Below are positions 35,528-44,373 of a stretch of 64,000 bases of DNA, piece by piece; positions within the stretch are counted from its first letter, which is position 1; the number at the start of each line of letters is the position of its first letter. The position numbers and the translations under genes are program-made. A model generated the notes under the pieces. It ran no database searches and was not told the DNA's origin. It was given only the letters and a program-made list of their open reading frames with translations. The DNA is from Selenomonas sp. F0473. GTDB taxonomy: Bacteria; Bacillota; Negativicutes; Selenomonadales; Selenomonadaceae. The stretch lies in contig NZ_JH992902.1 in assembly GCF_000315545.1 (NCBI RefSeq), positions 531,280 to 595,279 on the forward strand. The letters run 5' to 3'.

Positions 35528-36931
35528 TCAGCCTTCAAAATATGCTCTAATCATCTGCCGCGCAATGCCCGCCGCAGTTCTGCCGCCAAAGCCGCCTTCC
35601 TCCACGAGAACGGCCATAACGATCTTTTGTCCGCCGTGCTCGGCGGAACCGATGAACCACGCATGATCCGTTCCGGTCGCATTCTCCGCGGTTCCGGTCT
35701 TTCCCGTGACGCGCACGCCGGCAACCTCTGCCGCCGTCCCCGTCCCCGCCGCGACAACCTCCGCCATATAGCCGTCGATGATCGCCGCGCGCTCCGGCGT
35801 CGTCACGGTCTTCCATACAACCGGACGCCCTTCATAGAGCACAGTTCCGTCTGATGAGAGGACCGCGTCCACGAGATAGGGCCGCTGCACGCGCCCGCCG
35901 CCGGCGAAGGCGTCCGCAAGGAGCGCCATCTGCAGCGGCGTCACAAGGAGCTGTCCCTGTCCGATGCCGATCTGCGCAATTTCTCCGTCGCTGAGCTGCG
36001 CAAGCTGCGGCACATGCGCCGCCGCCATCGAAAGTTCGTCCGTCGTTATCCCCTCTCCGATACCGAAGCGGGAGAACGCCTTCGTAAGACCGTTTGCCCC
36101 AAGGCGCAGGGCAAGCGTCGCAAACGTGACATTGCAGGACTCACGCAGGGCGTCCGCAAGTCGGAGTTTGCCGTGCGCTTCGCCGTGGCTCTCATGCAGG
36201 ACGTAGTCCGTGCCGATCGCAAGTTCTCCCGTACAGGTAAACACCTCATCCTCGGAAGTCACGCCGGCGGTCAGCGCCGCGTCCGCAACGAGCGGCTTGA
36301 ACGTGGAGCCGGGCGGGTAAAGTCCCTGCGTCGCACGGTTCAGCAGCGGGCTGTCCGCACGTGCGGCGAGGGCATTCCAATTTGCCTCCACCGATGCCGG
36401 ATCGACGGCCGGCGCGCTCACCATCGCGAGCACCGCCCCCGTCGCGGCATCCATGACGACGACCGCACCGCGGCGCCCCCCGAGCGCGCGCCATGCGGTC
36501 TCGGAGAGTGCGGCGTCCACCGTCAGCCGCACATCATACCCGGCATCGGCACGCAGGAGTGTGCGCAGAGGCCCCATACGATCCATATCGGCCGTCACTC
36601 CTGAGAGCGCCCTGCCTTCCGTGCGTTCGATGCCCGCCGCGCCGTACCGCTCCGTGCGGTACCCCGTCACGGGCGCGAGCGCCGCACCGTAGGGATAGGA
36701 CCGCCGGCCCGCATCGTCGCTCTCAGCGACAACTCGTCCCATACGATCGAGGATACGTCCGCGGCGGATATCATTTTCCGCCAGCGCCGTCCGCGCGTTG
36801 AGCGGGTGTGCGGCAAGTTCCGCACCGTCCCAAACGCTCAGTTTCACAAGATAGAGCAGCTGCACGGCGACGAGCCCGAGCAGGAACGCTGCGACGAGTG
36901 CAATATGCTTGCGGATCTTCGGCTCAGCCAT
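35528..36931 (-). CDS. pbpA: Penicillin-binding protein, PbpA-type transpeptidase
   Basis: A membrane-anchored class B transpeptidase that cross-links peptidoglycan. The 467-residue protein has one N-terminal helix (HIALVAAFLLGLVAVQLLYL), a short linker domain and a transpeptidase domain with SxxK in PPGSTFKP (Ser near 208), SCN in ESCNVTF and KTG in GKTGTAEN near 409. Its length is like that of actinobacterial PbpA. The start is ATG 36931, nine bases after GGGAGG and overlapping the ftsW stop by eight bases, so the two partners are coupled. Confidence 0.94.
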   Translation of the reverse strand: MAEPKIRKHIALVAAFLLGLVAVQLLYLVKLSVWDGAELAAHPLNARTALAENDIRRGRILDRMGRVVAESDDAGRRSYPYGAALAPVTGYRTERYGAAGIERTEGRALSGVTADMDRMGPLRTLLRADAGYDVRLTVDAALSETAWRALGGRRGAVVVMDAATGAVLAMVSAPAVDPASVEANWNALAARADSPLLNRATQGLYPPGSTFKPLVADAALTAGVTSEDEVFTCTGELAIGTDYVLHESHGEAHGKLRLADALRESCNVTFATLALRLGANGLTKAFSRFGIGEGITTDELSMAAAHVPQLAQLSDGEIAQIGIGQGQLLVTPLQMALLADAFAGGGRVQRPYLVDAVLSSDGTVLYEGRPVVWKTVTTPERAAIIDGYMAEVVAAGTGTAAEVAGVRVTGKTGTAENATGTDHAWFIGSAEHGGQKIVMAVLVEEGGFGGRTAAGIARQMIRAYFEG

Positions 36932-38216
36932 CCGCGCCCGCCTCCCGCATCGCATTCTCCCGCAGCTGCCCGGAGAGCGCCGTTAAAATACCGACAAGGA
37001 TAAAACTCGCCGTCATCGAACTCCCGCCGTAACTGACGAACGGGAGCGTAATGCCCGTCAGCGGCAGGAGCTTCGTTACCCCCGCGGTGATGATGAAGGC
37101 CTGCAGGAGCAGGCCGGTCGCGCATCCCGCCGCGAGCAGAGATTCCTGCGCATGCGGGAGCCCCATCGCGATACGGCTGCCGCGCCAAAAAAGCAGCGCA
37201 AAGGCGGCGAGTACGAGCACGGCGCCGACAAGCCCCAGTTCCTCGGCAATCGCGGCGAAAATAAAGTCCGTATGCACCTCGGGAATCAGCTGCGGATGCC
37301 CCTCCGCAAAGCCCGTTCCCCAAACGCCGCCCGTGCCGACGGCAAAAAGCGACTGCACGACCTGATAGGACATCCCGCTCGGGTCCGCCCACGGATGCAG
37401 CCAAATATCAAAGCGCACGCGCACATGGCCGAAGAACGCATAGCTAAGCGCCGCCGCGATCAGAATAAAGAGCCCCGCGAGGAACACATACGACTTGCGC
37501 CCCGTCCCCATATAGGTCATGAGCACCGCCATCCCGAAGAAGAGCAGCGCCGAACCGAGGTCGCGCGCAATGACAAACATAAGAACCGAGAGCCCCCAGA
37601 GCACAATCAGCGGCGCAATGAAACGTGCGGGCGGCAGATGCAGAAATAAGAACCGCCGTGCGGGGAGTGTCAGCACCGCAAGATGATCCGCCAGATACGC
37701 CGCGAGGAAGAAAATCAGAAGGATCTTTCCGAACTCCGAGGGCTGTATGGAAAAGGTGCCGAAGGTCAGCCAGTTCCGATTGCCGCCGATGCTCACGCCG
37801 AAGAGGAGCGGCAGAACCAGCACGCCCGTCGTCAAAAGCCCAAGCACGTAGGGATAGTCGAGCAGACGGCGCAGACGGGACCATAATAGAATCGTCGCCC
37901 CCCAACACAAAATGCCGGCGGACGCCCAGCGCAGCTGTGCGGCGAATAGATCCGGACGCAGGCGCGCAATCTCAGCGAGCCCCACCGAGAGCAGGACGTA
38001 GACGATACCAAGCGGTACCGTGTCGAGTCCGCGCCGTATGGCAACGATATAAGAGACGGCGCCAAGAACGAGGAGCAAAAGGAGCCACGGCAGATACGGG
38101 AGATCCCGCGCCGCTTCGAACGCCCAGCCGGGCTGCCCCGCGCCGTGCTTTAAGAGGAGCACACCCAGCGCGCACAGCAAAATGCCTGCGGGCGCAGCTC
38201 TCAGCGCGCCGTTCAT
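36924..38216 (-). CDS. FtsW/RodA/SpoVE-family glycan polymerase
   Basis: A 430-residue SEDS membrane protein that polymerises lipid II. It has about 12 helices in two halves, IQPSEFGKI, IARDLGSALL (the catalytic Asp region), a HPWADPSGMSYQVVQSL loop and LPFVSYGGSS near the C-terminus. It works with the adjacent PBP. The neighbours match actinobacterial rodA-pbpA, so a RodA-like role is plausible, though FtsW cannot be excluded. The start overlaps the phosphatase stop (ATGA). Confidence 0.93.
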   Translation of the reverse strand: MNGALRAAPAGILLCALGVLLLKHGAGQPGWAFEAARDLPYLPWLLLLLVLGAVSYIVAIRRGLDTVPLGIVYVLLSVGLAEIARLRPDLFAAQLRWASAGILCWGATILLWSRLRRLLDYPYVLGLLTTGVLVLPLLFGVSIGGNRNWLTFGTFSIQPSEFGKILLIFFLAAYLADHLAVLTLPARRFLFLHLPPARFIAPLIVLWGLSVLMFVIARDLGSALLFFGMAVLMTYMGTGRKSYVFLAGLFILIAAALSYAFFGHVRVRFDIWLHPWADPSGMSYQVVQSLFAVGTGGVWGTGFAEGHPQLIPEVHTDFIFAAIAEELGLVGAVLVLAAFALLFWRGSRIAMGLPHAQESLLAAGCATGLLLQAFIITAGVTKLLPLTGITLPFVSYGGSSMTASFILVGILTALSGQLRENAMREAGADG

Positions 38217-38923
38217 GACGGCACGTAGGCGACGGCAATCGCCGTGATGTTATCGCGTCCGCCCGCGGCAATCGCGCGTTCCACCATGCGGTCCGCGGCG
38301 CCCGCAATCGCCCCCGCGAGCAGATCGCGCAATTCGTCGTCTTCCACCATATTCGTCAGCCCGTCCGTCGCAAGGAGAAAGCGATCGCCCGCTTCTATGG
38401 GGAACGCGTCGCCGTCTACCTCCAGTTCTTCGTCGACACCGACGGCGCGCATCAGCAGATTTTTGCGCGGATGATGCTGCGCCTCGTCTTCGCTGAGTTT
38501 TCCCTGCGCGACGAGTTCCTCCACATAGGAATGGTCCCGCGACACCTGCCGCAGGGCGCCCCCGCGCAGGAGATAGAGGCGGCTGTCTCCGACGTGCGCA
38601 TAGTATGCGGTCCCCGCCGCCTCGTCGATGCGGAGCACCGTTGCTGTCGACCCCATTCCATCGTAAGCGGGGTTCTCTTCGGCGGCCTCGCGTACCTGCC
38701 TGTTGGCACGGCGCACGGCGCCGACGAGCACCGATGCGTCGGGCGCCGGATCGCCTTCCGCCGATGCGCGTACGGCGGCGACAACGATGCGGCTCGCCAC
38801 CTCGCCTGCCGCATGGCCGCCGAGTCCGTCCGCCACGACGTAGACGTCGCCAAAAATGCCGAAACTATCCTCGTTCGACGTCCGTACACAGCCGATATCC
38901 GACGCACTTGAAACCTCTGTCAT
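38213..38923 (-). CDS. PP2C-type Ser/Thr phosphatase (Stp/PrpC)
   Basis: Removes phosphates placed by the PASTA kinase. The 236-residue protein has the PP2C metal motifs SDIGCVRTSNEDSFG, VADGLGGHAAGE, HVGDSRLYL, LATDGLTN and GGRDNITAI. The start is ATG 38923, six bases after AGAGGT. It lacks any membrane segment. Its position between the FHA genes and ftsW matches actinobacterial pstP. Confidence 0.95.
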   Translation of the reverse strand: MTEVSSASDIGCVRTSNEDSFGIFGDVYVVADGLGGHAAGEVASRIVVAAVRASAEGDPAPDASVLVGAVRRANRQVREAAEENPAYDGMGSTATVLRIDEAAGTAYYAHVGDSRLYLLRGGALRQVSRDHSYVEELVAQGKLSEDEAQHHPRKNLLMRAVGVDEELEVDGDAFPIEAGDRFLLATDGLTNMVEDDELRDLLAGAIAGAADRMVERAIAAGGRDNITAIAVAYVPS

Positions 38924-38927
38924 GTCG

Positions 38928-39380
38928 TTACCTCTCAAACCGCAGGGAGACCGCACCGATGCGAAGCACATCGCCCGCATGGAGATACGTCCGCCCCGTC
39001 AGTATGTTGTCGTTCAGATATGTGTGATTGCGGCTGCCGAGATCTTCCGCTACGTATTGATTTTCCCGGCGATAAATCAGCACATGGTGATGGGATACGA
39101 ACTGATCCGGAAGCACGACATCGTTGTCCTCGCTCCGGCCGATCGAAAGCTCGCGGCCGATAGCGAAACGCCTGCCTTCGATCCCGTCCCCGGCAACGAC
39201 GTGAAGCGCGGCTCCCGATCTTTCGGCAGGCCCGCGGCGCTCCCGTGTCGCTGCACGCAGGTCTTCGCGCGTCGCCGCGAACATCCTGTGTGAGAGCCGT
39301 ACGGAAAAATAGATCAGCCACAGCAGCATTCCGTATTCGAGTACGACGCGCAGTCCCTTGAGCGCCATTGCCGTCCCCAT
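38928..39380 (-). CDS. FhaB-like membrane-anchored FHA protein
   Basis: A protein of about 150 residues with one N-terminal membrane segment (VVLEYGMLLWLIYFSV) and a C-terminal FHA domain with the phosphothreonine-binding residues in LSIGRSEDNDVVL, SHHH and GSRNHTYLN. This layout matches Mycobacterium FhaB/FipA, which links PknB to division. The start may be ATG 39380 or ATG 39368. Confidence 0.88.
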   Translation of the reverse strand: MGTAMALKGLRVVLEYGMLLWLIYFSVRLSHRMFAATREDLRAATRERRGPAERSGAALHVVAGDGIEGRRFAIGRELSIGRSEDNDVVLPDQFVSHHHVLIYRRENQYVAEDLGSRNHTYLNDNILTGRTYLHAGDVLRIGAVSLRFER

Positions 39381-39382
39381 CG

Positions 39383-40126
39383 TCAGGACACCTCGTACCG
39401 GAGCGTCGTCGCGCCGATCCGTATCTCGTCTCCGTCGCACAAACGCCGCGACGAGATACGGTCTCCGTTCACAAAGGTACCGTTGCGGCTCTCGGCATCG
39501 TAAATCGTATGCCGATGGTGCTCATAGACGATCCATGCGTGCAGGCGGGACACATTCGTATCCGTCAGGATAAACTCGTTGCGCTCCATACGGCCCAAAT
39601 AAATCTTCCGCTCGCCCAGCGCGGAGGATGCGCCCTTGTCCGCTCCGTCCGTCACCGTCAGCAGCGCGAGGTCGTGCTCGGGCGGGAGATTCAGGCAGCG
39701 CACCTCCGAGAGCGACGGGCGCTCCTCCAGCACAATGGTCTGTGCCTCGGCGTCCGACGAGGCCCGCTCGGCGGCATCAGGCACCCGATTTTGCTGCACG
39801 CGTGAAAGGAGCCGGTAGTTTCCGGCACGCAGGGCTTCGTCCAGGCCGAAGCAAATGCCGAGCTTCCCGTCCATCGAAAGATCCGCGCGGATGATGTGCT
39901 TTTTAAGCGCAAGCCCGAGCTCGTCGGCGATGCGGTGCGAGCAGAGGCGCTGATAATCCTCCGTCCCGAGCGTAAACACATAAGAGTTGGGCAGCGGCAT
40001 CCCCTGTCTGCGCACCTCTTTCTCGAGGCCTTTGACAAGCTCCACGGGTTCGAGGTGGCTGCTGAATTTTCGGTTGAAGAATCCCTCGATGTGATCCCCC
40101 AAGAAAGATTCCACGCGTTCTATCAT
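39383..40126 (-). CDS. FhaA-like protein (DUF3662 + FHA)
   Basis: A 247-residue soluble protein with an N-terminal DUF3662 domain (RVESFLGDHIEGFFNRKFSS) and a C-terminal FHA domain (IYLGRMERNEFIL, VSRLHAWI, SRNGTFVNG). In Mycobacterium, FhaA binds phosphorylated MviN and tunes lipid II flipping. The start is ATG 40126, 11 bases after AGGAG. The frame is open far upstream through the promoter and into rlmN, which is chance. Confidence 0.9.
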   Translation of the reverse strand: MIERVESFLGDHIEGFFNRKFSSHLEPVELVKGLEKEVRRQGMPLPNSYVFTLGTEDYQRLCSHRIADELGLALKKHIIRADLSMDGKLGICFGLDEALRAGNYRLLSRVQQNRVPDAAERASSDAEAQTIVLEERPSLSEVRCLNLPPEHDLALLTVTDGADKGASSALGERKIYLGRMERNEFILTDTNVSRLHAWIVYEHHRHTIYDAESRNGTFVNGDRISSRRLCDGDEIRIGATTLRYEVS

Positions 40127-40160
40127 TGCGCAGCGTTCTCCTGTGACAAAAGGCGAATAA

Positions 40161-40181
40161 GTCGTTATCTTCGTTATCATA
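40161..40181 (-). promoter_or_regulatory. Possible internal promoter before fhaA with a direct repeat
   Basis: An extended -10, TGGTATGAT (hexamer 40176-40181), lacks a good -35. It is followed at once by the direct repeat GATAACGA-A-GATAACGA. It would start fhaA-to-UPF0104 transcription inside the larger operon. Confidence 0.4.
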
Positions 40182-40199
40182 CCACAAAAAGGAAAAAAT

Positions 40200-41240
40200 T
40201 TACAGCCCCGCTTCCAAAAGGCGGTTGCGCAGCTGTCCGCATGCCGCTTGAATGTCCGTTCCCATTTCGCGACGCAGGGTCGCCGTGATACGGTGTTCCT
40301 CCAAGACGCGCCGGAATCGTCGGATCGCGTTGTTGCTCGGTCGATGCAGATCGCGCTCGGCAACGGGGTTGATCGGGATGAGATTGACGCTCGCAAGCTG
40401 CCCCCGCAGAAGTTCCGCAAGCTGCTCCGCCTCGCGCACACCGTCGTTTACGCCGCGGATCAAAATGTATTCGTACGTGACGCGCCGCTTCGTCGCCGCC
40501 GCATAACGGCGCGCGGCGCGCAGCACATCGGCAAGCGGATAGATACGGTTGACGGGCATGATGCGCGAGCGCAGTTCGTCCGTCGGCGCGTGCAGCGAGA
40601 TCGAGAGCGAGACTGGAATCCCCTCGGCCGCGAGACGCTCAATCCCCGGCACAATACCCGAAGTCGAGAGCGTAACGCCGCGGTAGCCGAGCCCAAGGAC
40701 GTAGTCCTCATGCAGCAGACGCAGCGCGCCGACGACATTGTCATAGTTCTCGAGCGGCTCGCCCGAGCCCATGACGACGATCGTATCGACGCGCGCCCCC
40801 TCCTGCCGGAGAAAGTCCGCGATGCCGATCGCCTGCGCCGCGATCTCCGCACGCGTCAGGTTACGCACCAACCCGTGCAGCGTCGAGGCGCAGAACGAAC
40901 AGCCCATGCGGCAGCCTGCCTGCGTCGAAACGCAGACGGAGTTTCCGTAGGAATGGCGCATGAGGACCGTCTCCGCCGTCTGTCCGTCGGCAAACGCATA
41001 GAGGAGTTTGATCGTCGCCCCGTCCGCCGAATGCAGCCGGTTCACGACGGTCGGCCGCTCGATCGTAAACGTCTCCGAAAGCTGCGCGCGCAGGGCTTTC
41101 GGCAGGTTCGTCATGGCATGCAAAGAGCCCGCCCCGCGCCGATAGATCCACTCTGCGATCTGATCCGCGCGGAAGCGGGGCACGTTATGCGGAGCGAGCG
41201 CGGCACGCAGCTCGTCCATTGTTAATCCGAAGATATTCAT
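40200..41240 (-). CDS. rlmN: 23S rRNA/tRNA (adenine-C2) methyltransferase RlmN
   Basis: A radical SAM enzyme that methylates A2503 of 23S rRNA and A37 of some tRNAs. The 346-residue protein has the CxxxCxxC cluster at Cys110, Cys114 and Cys117 (AGCRMGCSFC), GSGEPLENYDNV and the methyl-carrying Cys near the C-terminus (DIQAACGQL). The start is ATG 41240, overlapping the rsmB stop (ATGA). Confidence 0.96.
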   Translation of the reverse strand: MNIFGLTMDELRAALAPHNVPRFRADQIAEWIYRRGAGSLHAMTNLPKALRAQLSETFTIERPTVVNRLHSADGATIKLLYAFADGQTAETVLMRHSYGNSVCVSTQAGCRMGCSFCASTLHGLVRNLTRAEIAAQAIGIADFLRQEGARVDTIVVMGSGEPLENYDNVVGALRLLHEDYVLGLGYRGVTLSTSGIVPGIERLAAEGIPVSLSISLHAPTDELRSRIMPVNRIYPLADVLRAARRYAAATKRRVTYEYILIRGVNDGVREAEQLAELLRGQLASVNLIPINPVAERDLHRPSNNAIRRFRRVLEEHRITATLRREMGTDIQAACGQLRNRLLEAGL

Positions 41241-42592
41241 AGGCGTTCCATCCGCGCGATGAAGAACCCGTCCGGTCCGTTCACGGTCGGGCATATCCGC
41301 ACCGTGCGCTCCGGTCGTTTCTCACAGGGCAGGAAGGCTCCCGTCTCCGCAAGCGTGAATTCGGGATGCGCCTCTAAAAAATGTGCGACGACACGGTCGT
41401 TCTCTTTCTCCTCCATCGTGCAGGTGCTGTAAACGAGCGCGCCACCCGGTTTTACGGCGGCCGCCGCACTTTCGAGGATCTCCCGCTGGAGCTTCGGGAG
41501 ATTTTTCAGTTCCGCACGTTTTCTGCGCCAGCGCGCATCGGGTTTACGGCGCAGAACGCCGAACCCCGAACACGGCGCGTCGACGAGCACGCGATCTGCC
41601 GTTCCCGCGAAGCGCACGCCGATTTCACGTGCATCGCGCACGGCGGTCTCAATAATATCGATGCCGAGACGTTTTGCATTGTTTTCAATACGGGAAATCT
41701 TGCCCTCATAGATATCGAACGCGCGGATGTGCCCCCGATTCTCCATCAGCTGCGCGATATGCGTCGCCTTCCCGCCCGGCGCGGCGCAGGCATCGATGAC
41801 CGTCATGCCGGGGGCGGCGCCAAGCACATGCGCGACGAGCATGGAACTCTCGTCCTGCACTTGGCAGAGTCCTTCGCGCAGCGGCGTGAGCGCATCGAGC
41901 CCGCCGTGCCCCGTGACGACAATACCGTCGGGCACCCGCTCTGACGGCACAGCCGTGACGCCCGCCGCCCACAGCTGCGCCAGCAAAGCATCCCGTGTCG
42001 TCCGCAGCGTATTGACGCGCAGCGAAAGGGGCGCGCTCGTATTATTGCAGCGGCAGAGCTCCTCCGTCCGCTCATAGCCGTAGGCACGGATCCAGCGCTC
42101 GACCATCCACAGCGGATGCTGCGTGCGCAGGGCGAGCAAGCGCGCATCGCGCCCCGCGGGAATCTCGGCGCGTCCCGGCGTCCGAACGGCCGTGCGGAGC
42201 ACCGCGTTGACAAAGGAATCCGCCCCTCTGCGGCCGTATTTTTTCGCGAGTTCCACGGCGGTGTCGCAGGCGGCGGATGCGGGTACCTTATTCATAAAGA
42301 AAAGTTGATAGATGCCAATGCGTAAAATCTCGCGTATCTGCGGCTGCACGCGTTCGATGCCGTCCGTCAGATACTGCGCAATCATATAGTCGAGCGTATC
42401 TCCCGCCTTCACGGTGCCGTAAACGAGTTCCGTCAAAAATCTGCGGTCACGATCCGTAAGCCGCGCCGTGCGCATAGCGCGCACAAGCGCGACATTTGCG
42501 TATGCCCCTTCGTTGCACACCTCCGAGAGTACCTGCACGGCAAGTTCACGCACGGGGTCTATCTTCTTAGCGCGGTAACGCCGCTCTCTCAT
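41237..42592 (-). CDS. rsmB: 16S rRNA m5C967 methyltransferase RsmB
   Basis: Methylates C967 of 16S rRNA. The 451-residue protein has an N-terminal NusB-like domain (about 1-145) and a Rossmann methyltransferase domain with DACAAPGGKATH, the catalytic DAPCSG and STCTMEEKEN. The start is ATG 42592, eight bases after AAGGA. The fmt-rsmB-rlmN order is standard in Firmicutes, here with DUF116 inserted. Confidence 0.96.
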   Translation of the reverse strand: MRERRYRAKKIDPVRELAVQVLSEVCNEGAYANVALVRAMRTARLTDRDRRFLTELVYGTVKAGDTLDYMIAQYLTDGIERVQPQIREILRIGIYQLFFMNKVPASAACDTAVELAKKYGRRGADSFVNAVLRTAVRTPGRAEIPAGRDARLLALRTQHPLWMVERWIRAYGYERTEELCRCNNTSAPLSLRVNTLRTTRDALLAQLWAAGVTAVPSERVPDGIVVTGHGGLDALTPLREGLCQVQDESSMLVAHVLGAAPGMTVIDACAAPGGKATHIAQLMENRGHIRAFDIYEGKISRIENNAKRLGIDIIETAVRDAREIGVRFAGTADRVLVDAPCSGFGVLRRKPDARWRRKRAELKNLPKLQREILESAAAAVKPGGALVYSTCTMEEKENDRVVAHFLEAHPEFTLAETGAFLPCEKRPERTVRICPTVNGPDGFFIARMERL

Positions 42593-42605
42593 GGAACCAT
42601 CCTTT

Positions 42606-43433
42606 TTACTTCTCCTTAACCGGCTCGATGATCTGTTCGAGCTGTGCGCGCACCTCCGCCATATCGACGCTCGTGTTGTAGCACGGCCCGTTCGGTCGGA
42701 TGTTGAGCACACCGACGGCGGGCAGCGGATAGACGTCCTGAATGCCGCTCATCAGATCGCGTTCGCACGCAATCGCAAGCACGGCCTTGGGCCGCGTATT
42801 GTAGACTATCTGCCGTGCGAGCGTACCGCCCGTCGCAATGAAGAAATGGAACCCCATCTCCTCGGCAAGCGCGACGAGATCGCCGACATTGCAGCCGCCG
42901 CAGCGCTTACAGTTGTTCGGGTCGCGCGTGACCTTGTGCGGACAGCTCACGAGCTGCAGGCAGTGCGGCGTCACGACAAGCAAACGATCTGCGGGCACGC
43001 GGATATTCATGCGGTGAAAGAGTAGATTGCTCACGGCGATGAACGATCCCTCGAGACGACGCCGCTTGATGCCGAAGATCGCTCCGAGGCGCACGGCCGC
43101 CGGGAAGAGGAGATTGATCAGTTCGTACGTCTGCCGTTTCATCCACGGCACATAGGGCAACCCCGCGATCGCGAGCACCATGTTGAAGATGCCGAAAAAA
43201 GAGATCACAACCGCCACCGTGAGGACCGCGCCGAGCCCCCACGGGAGCAGCGGCTGGATCTGCGCGAGCCCGGGCACGCCGATATACCAGATGCCGAAGA
43301 GCAGTGCCGCCGCAAGCAGCGTCACGAGCGATAGCATCCCGATGAAAAGCCTCTTTTTGGGCCGCGACGGCAGAACGATGGTCTTTTTCACCCCGCGCGC
43401 GCCGCCGTTGACCGTCAGTGTCTGTTCACTCAT
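42606..43433 (-). CDS. DUF116 membrane protein
   Basis: A 275-residue protein with two N-terminal membrane helices (residues 25-75 in outline) and a C-terminal soluble DUF116 domain holding HCLQLVSCPHKV, a Cys cluster NNCKRCGGC and ACERDLMSG. The Cys pattern suggests bound metal or an Fe-S cluster; the function is unknown. The start overlaps the fmt stop (ATGA), and rsmB follows by 13 bases. DUF116 genes often sit beside fmt in Clostridia and relatives. Confidence 0.88.
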   Translation of the reverse strand: MSEQTLTVNGGARGVKKTIVLPSRPKKRLFIGMLSLVTLLAAALLFGIWYIGVPGLAQIQPLLPWGLGAVLTVAVVISFFGIFNMVLAIAGLPYVPWMKRQTYELINLLFPAAVRLGAIFGIKRRRLEGSFIAVSNLLFHRMNIRVPADRLLVVTPHCLQLVSCPHKVTRDPNNCKRCGGCNVGDLVALAEEMGFHFFIATGGTLARQIVYNTRPKAVLAIACERDLMSGIQDVYPLPAVGVLNIRPNGPCYNTSVDMAEVRAQLEQIIEPVKEK

Positions 43434-44368
43434 ATGCCAAACCTTGTGTCCGTCGCTAAGCGGTGACCGCGCAAATATGCCGCCGCTTCCATCATTTTCT
43501 TTCCGGGCGCCTGCATCTCTGTGATCTCGACATCCTCGTCTCCTGCGGCAACGATGAGCCCGTCCTTCGGATCGGCGCATACGATCGCGCCCGCAGAAGC
43601 GGAGGCGGGCCGCCCCGTCAGGCGCAGGCGGCCGATCTGATAGGCGCTCTCCCCAAGAGTCGTCACCGCATAGGGCATGGGGTTCAGCCCCCGCACGAAC
43701 GCATCGAGGGTGCGGGCGGGACGAGTCCAATCAATCAGCGCCGTCTCGCGTGTAATCCGCGGCGCATACGAACTCTCCCCCGTCTGGGGCATGCGTTTGA
43801 GCGTCCCGTCTGCAAGGCGTTCGAACGTCTCGATGAGGAGCGCCGCCCCCGTCTCCATGAGGACGTCGTGCAGCATCCCGTAGGTTGTCTCAGGCGTAAT
43901 CGCGACCTCTCGGCGCAGGAGCATATCCCCCGTATCGAGCCCCGCGTCCATCTGCATCGTCGTGATACCGCTCACCGTATCGCCGTTCATCACGGCATGC
44001 TGAATCGGCGCCGCGCCGCGCCAACGCGGCAGGAGCGAGGCGTGCACGTTGATACAGCCGTACGTCGGTATGTCAAGCAGCTCCTGTGAGAGAATCTGCC
44101 CGAACGCCGCCACAACGGCGACATCGGGGCGCAGGGCGCGCATCTCGGCCACAAACGACGCGTCGCGTACGCGTACGGGTTGAAGCACGGGAATATCATG
44201 TGCCTCCGCCCATGCCTTAACGGGCGATGCGGCCATCTTCTGCCCGCGCCCGCGCGGACGGTCGGGCTGCGTGACGGCGGCGACAACCTCTGCCAGGTCG
44301 GGCCGCGCAGCGAGCGCCGCCAGCATCGGCACGGAAAAATCCGGCGTTCCCATAAAGACGACGCGCAT
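43430..44368 (-). CDS. fmt: Methionyl-tRNA formyltransferase
   Basis: Formylates initiator Met-tRNA. The 312-residue protein begins VVFMGTPDFSVPML and has the SLLPRWRGAAPIQHAVMNGD active-site region (Asn, His, Asp) and a C-terminal OB domain. The start is ATG 44368, eight bases after AAGGAG, which overlaps the end of def. The def-fmt pair is highly conserved. Confidence 0.97.
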   Translation of the reverse strand: MRVVFMGTPDFSVPMLAALAARPDLAEVVAAVTQPDRPRGRGQKMAASPVKAWAEAHDIPVLQPVRVRDASFVAEMRALRPDVAVVAAFGQILSQELLDIPTYGCINVHASLLPRWRGAAPIQHAVMNGDTVSGITTMQMDAGLDTGDMLLRREVAITPETTYGMLHDVLMETGAALLIETFERLADGTLKRMPQTGESSYAPRITRETALIDWTRPARTLDAFVRGLNPMPYAVTTLGESAYQIGRLRLTGRPASASAGAIVCADPKDGLIVAAGDEDVEITEMQAPGKKMMEAAAYLRGHRLATDTRFGI

Positions 44369-44373
44369 CCGGT

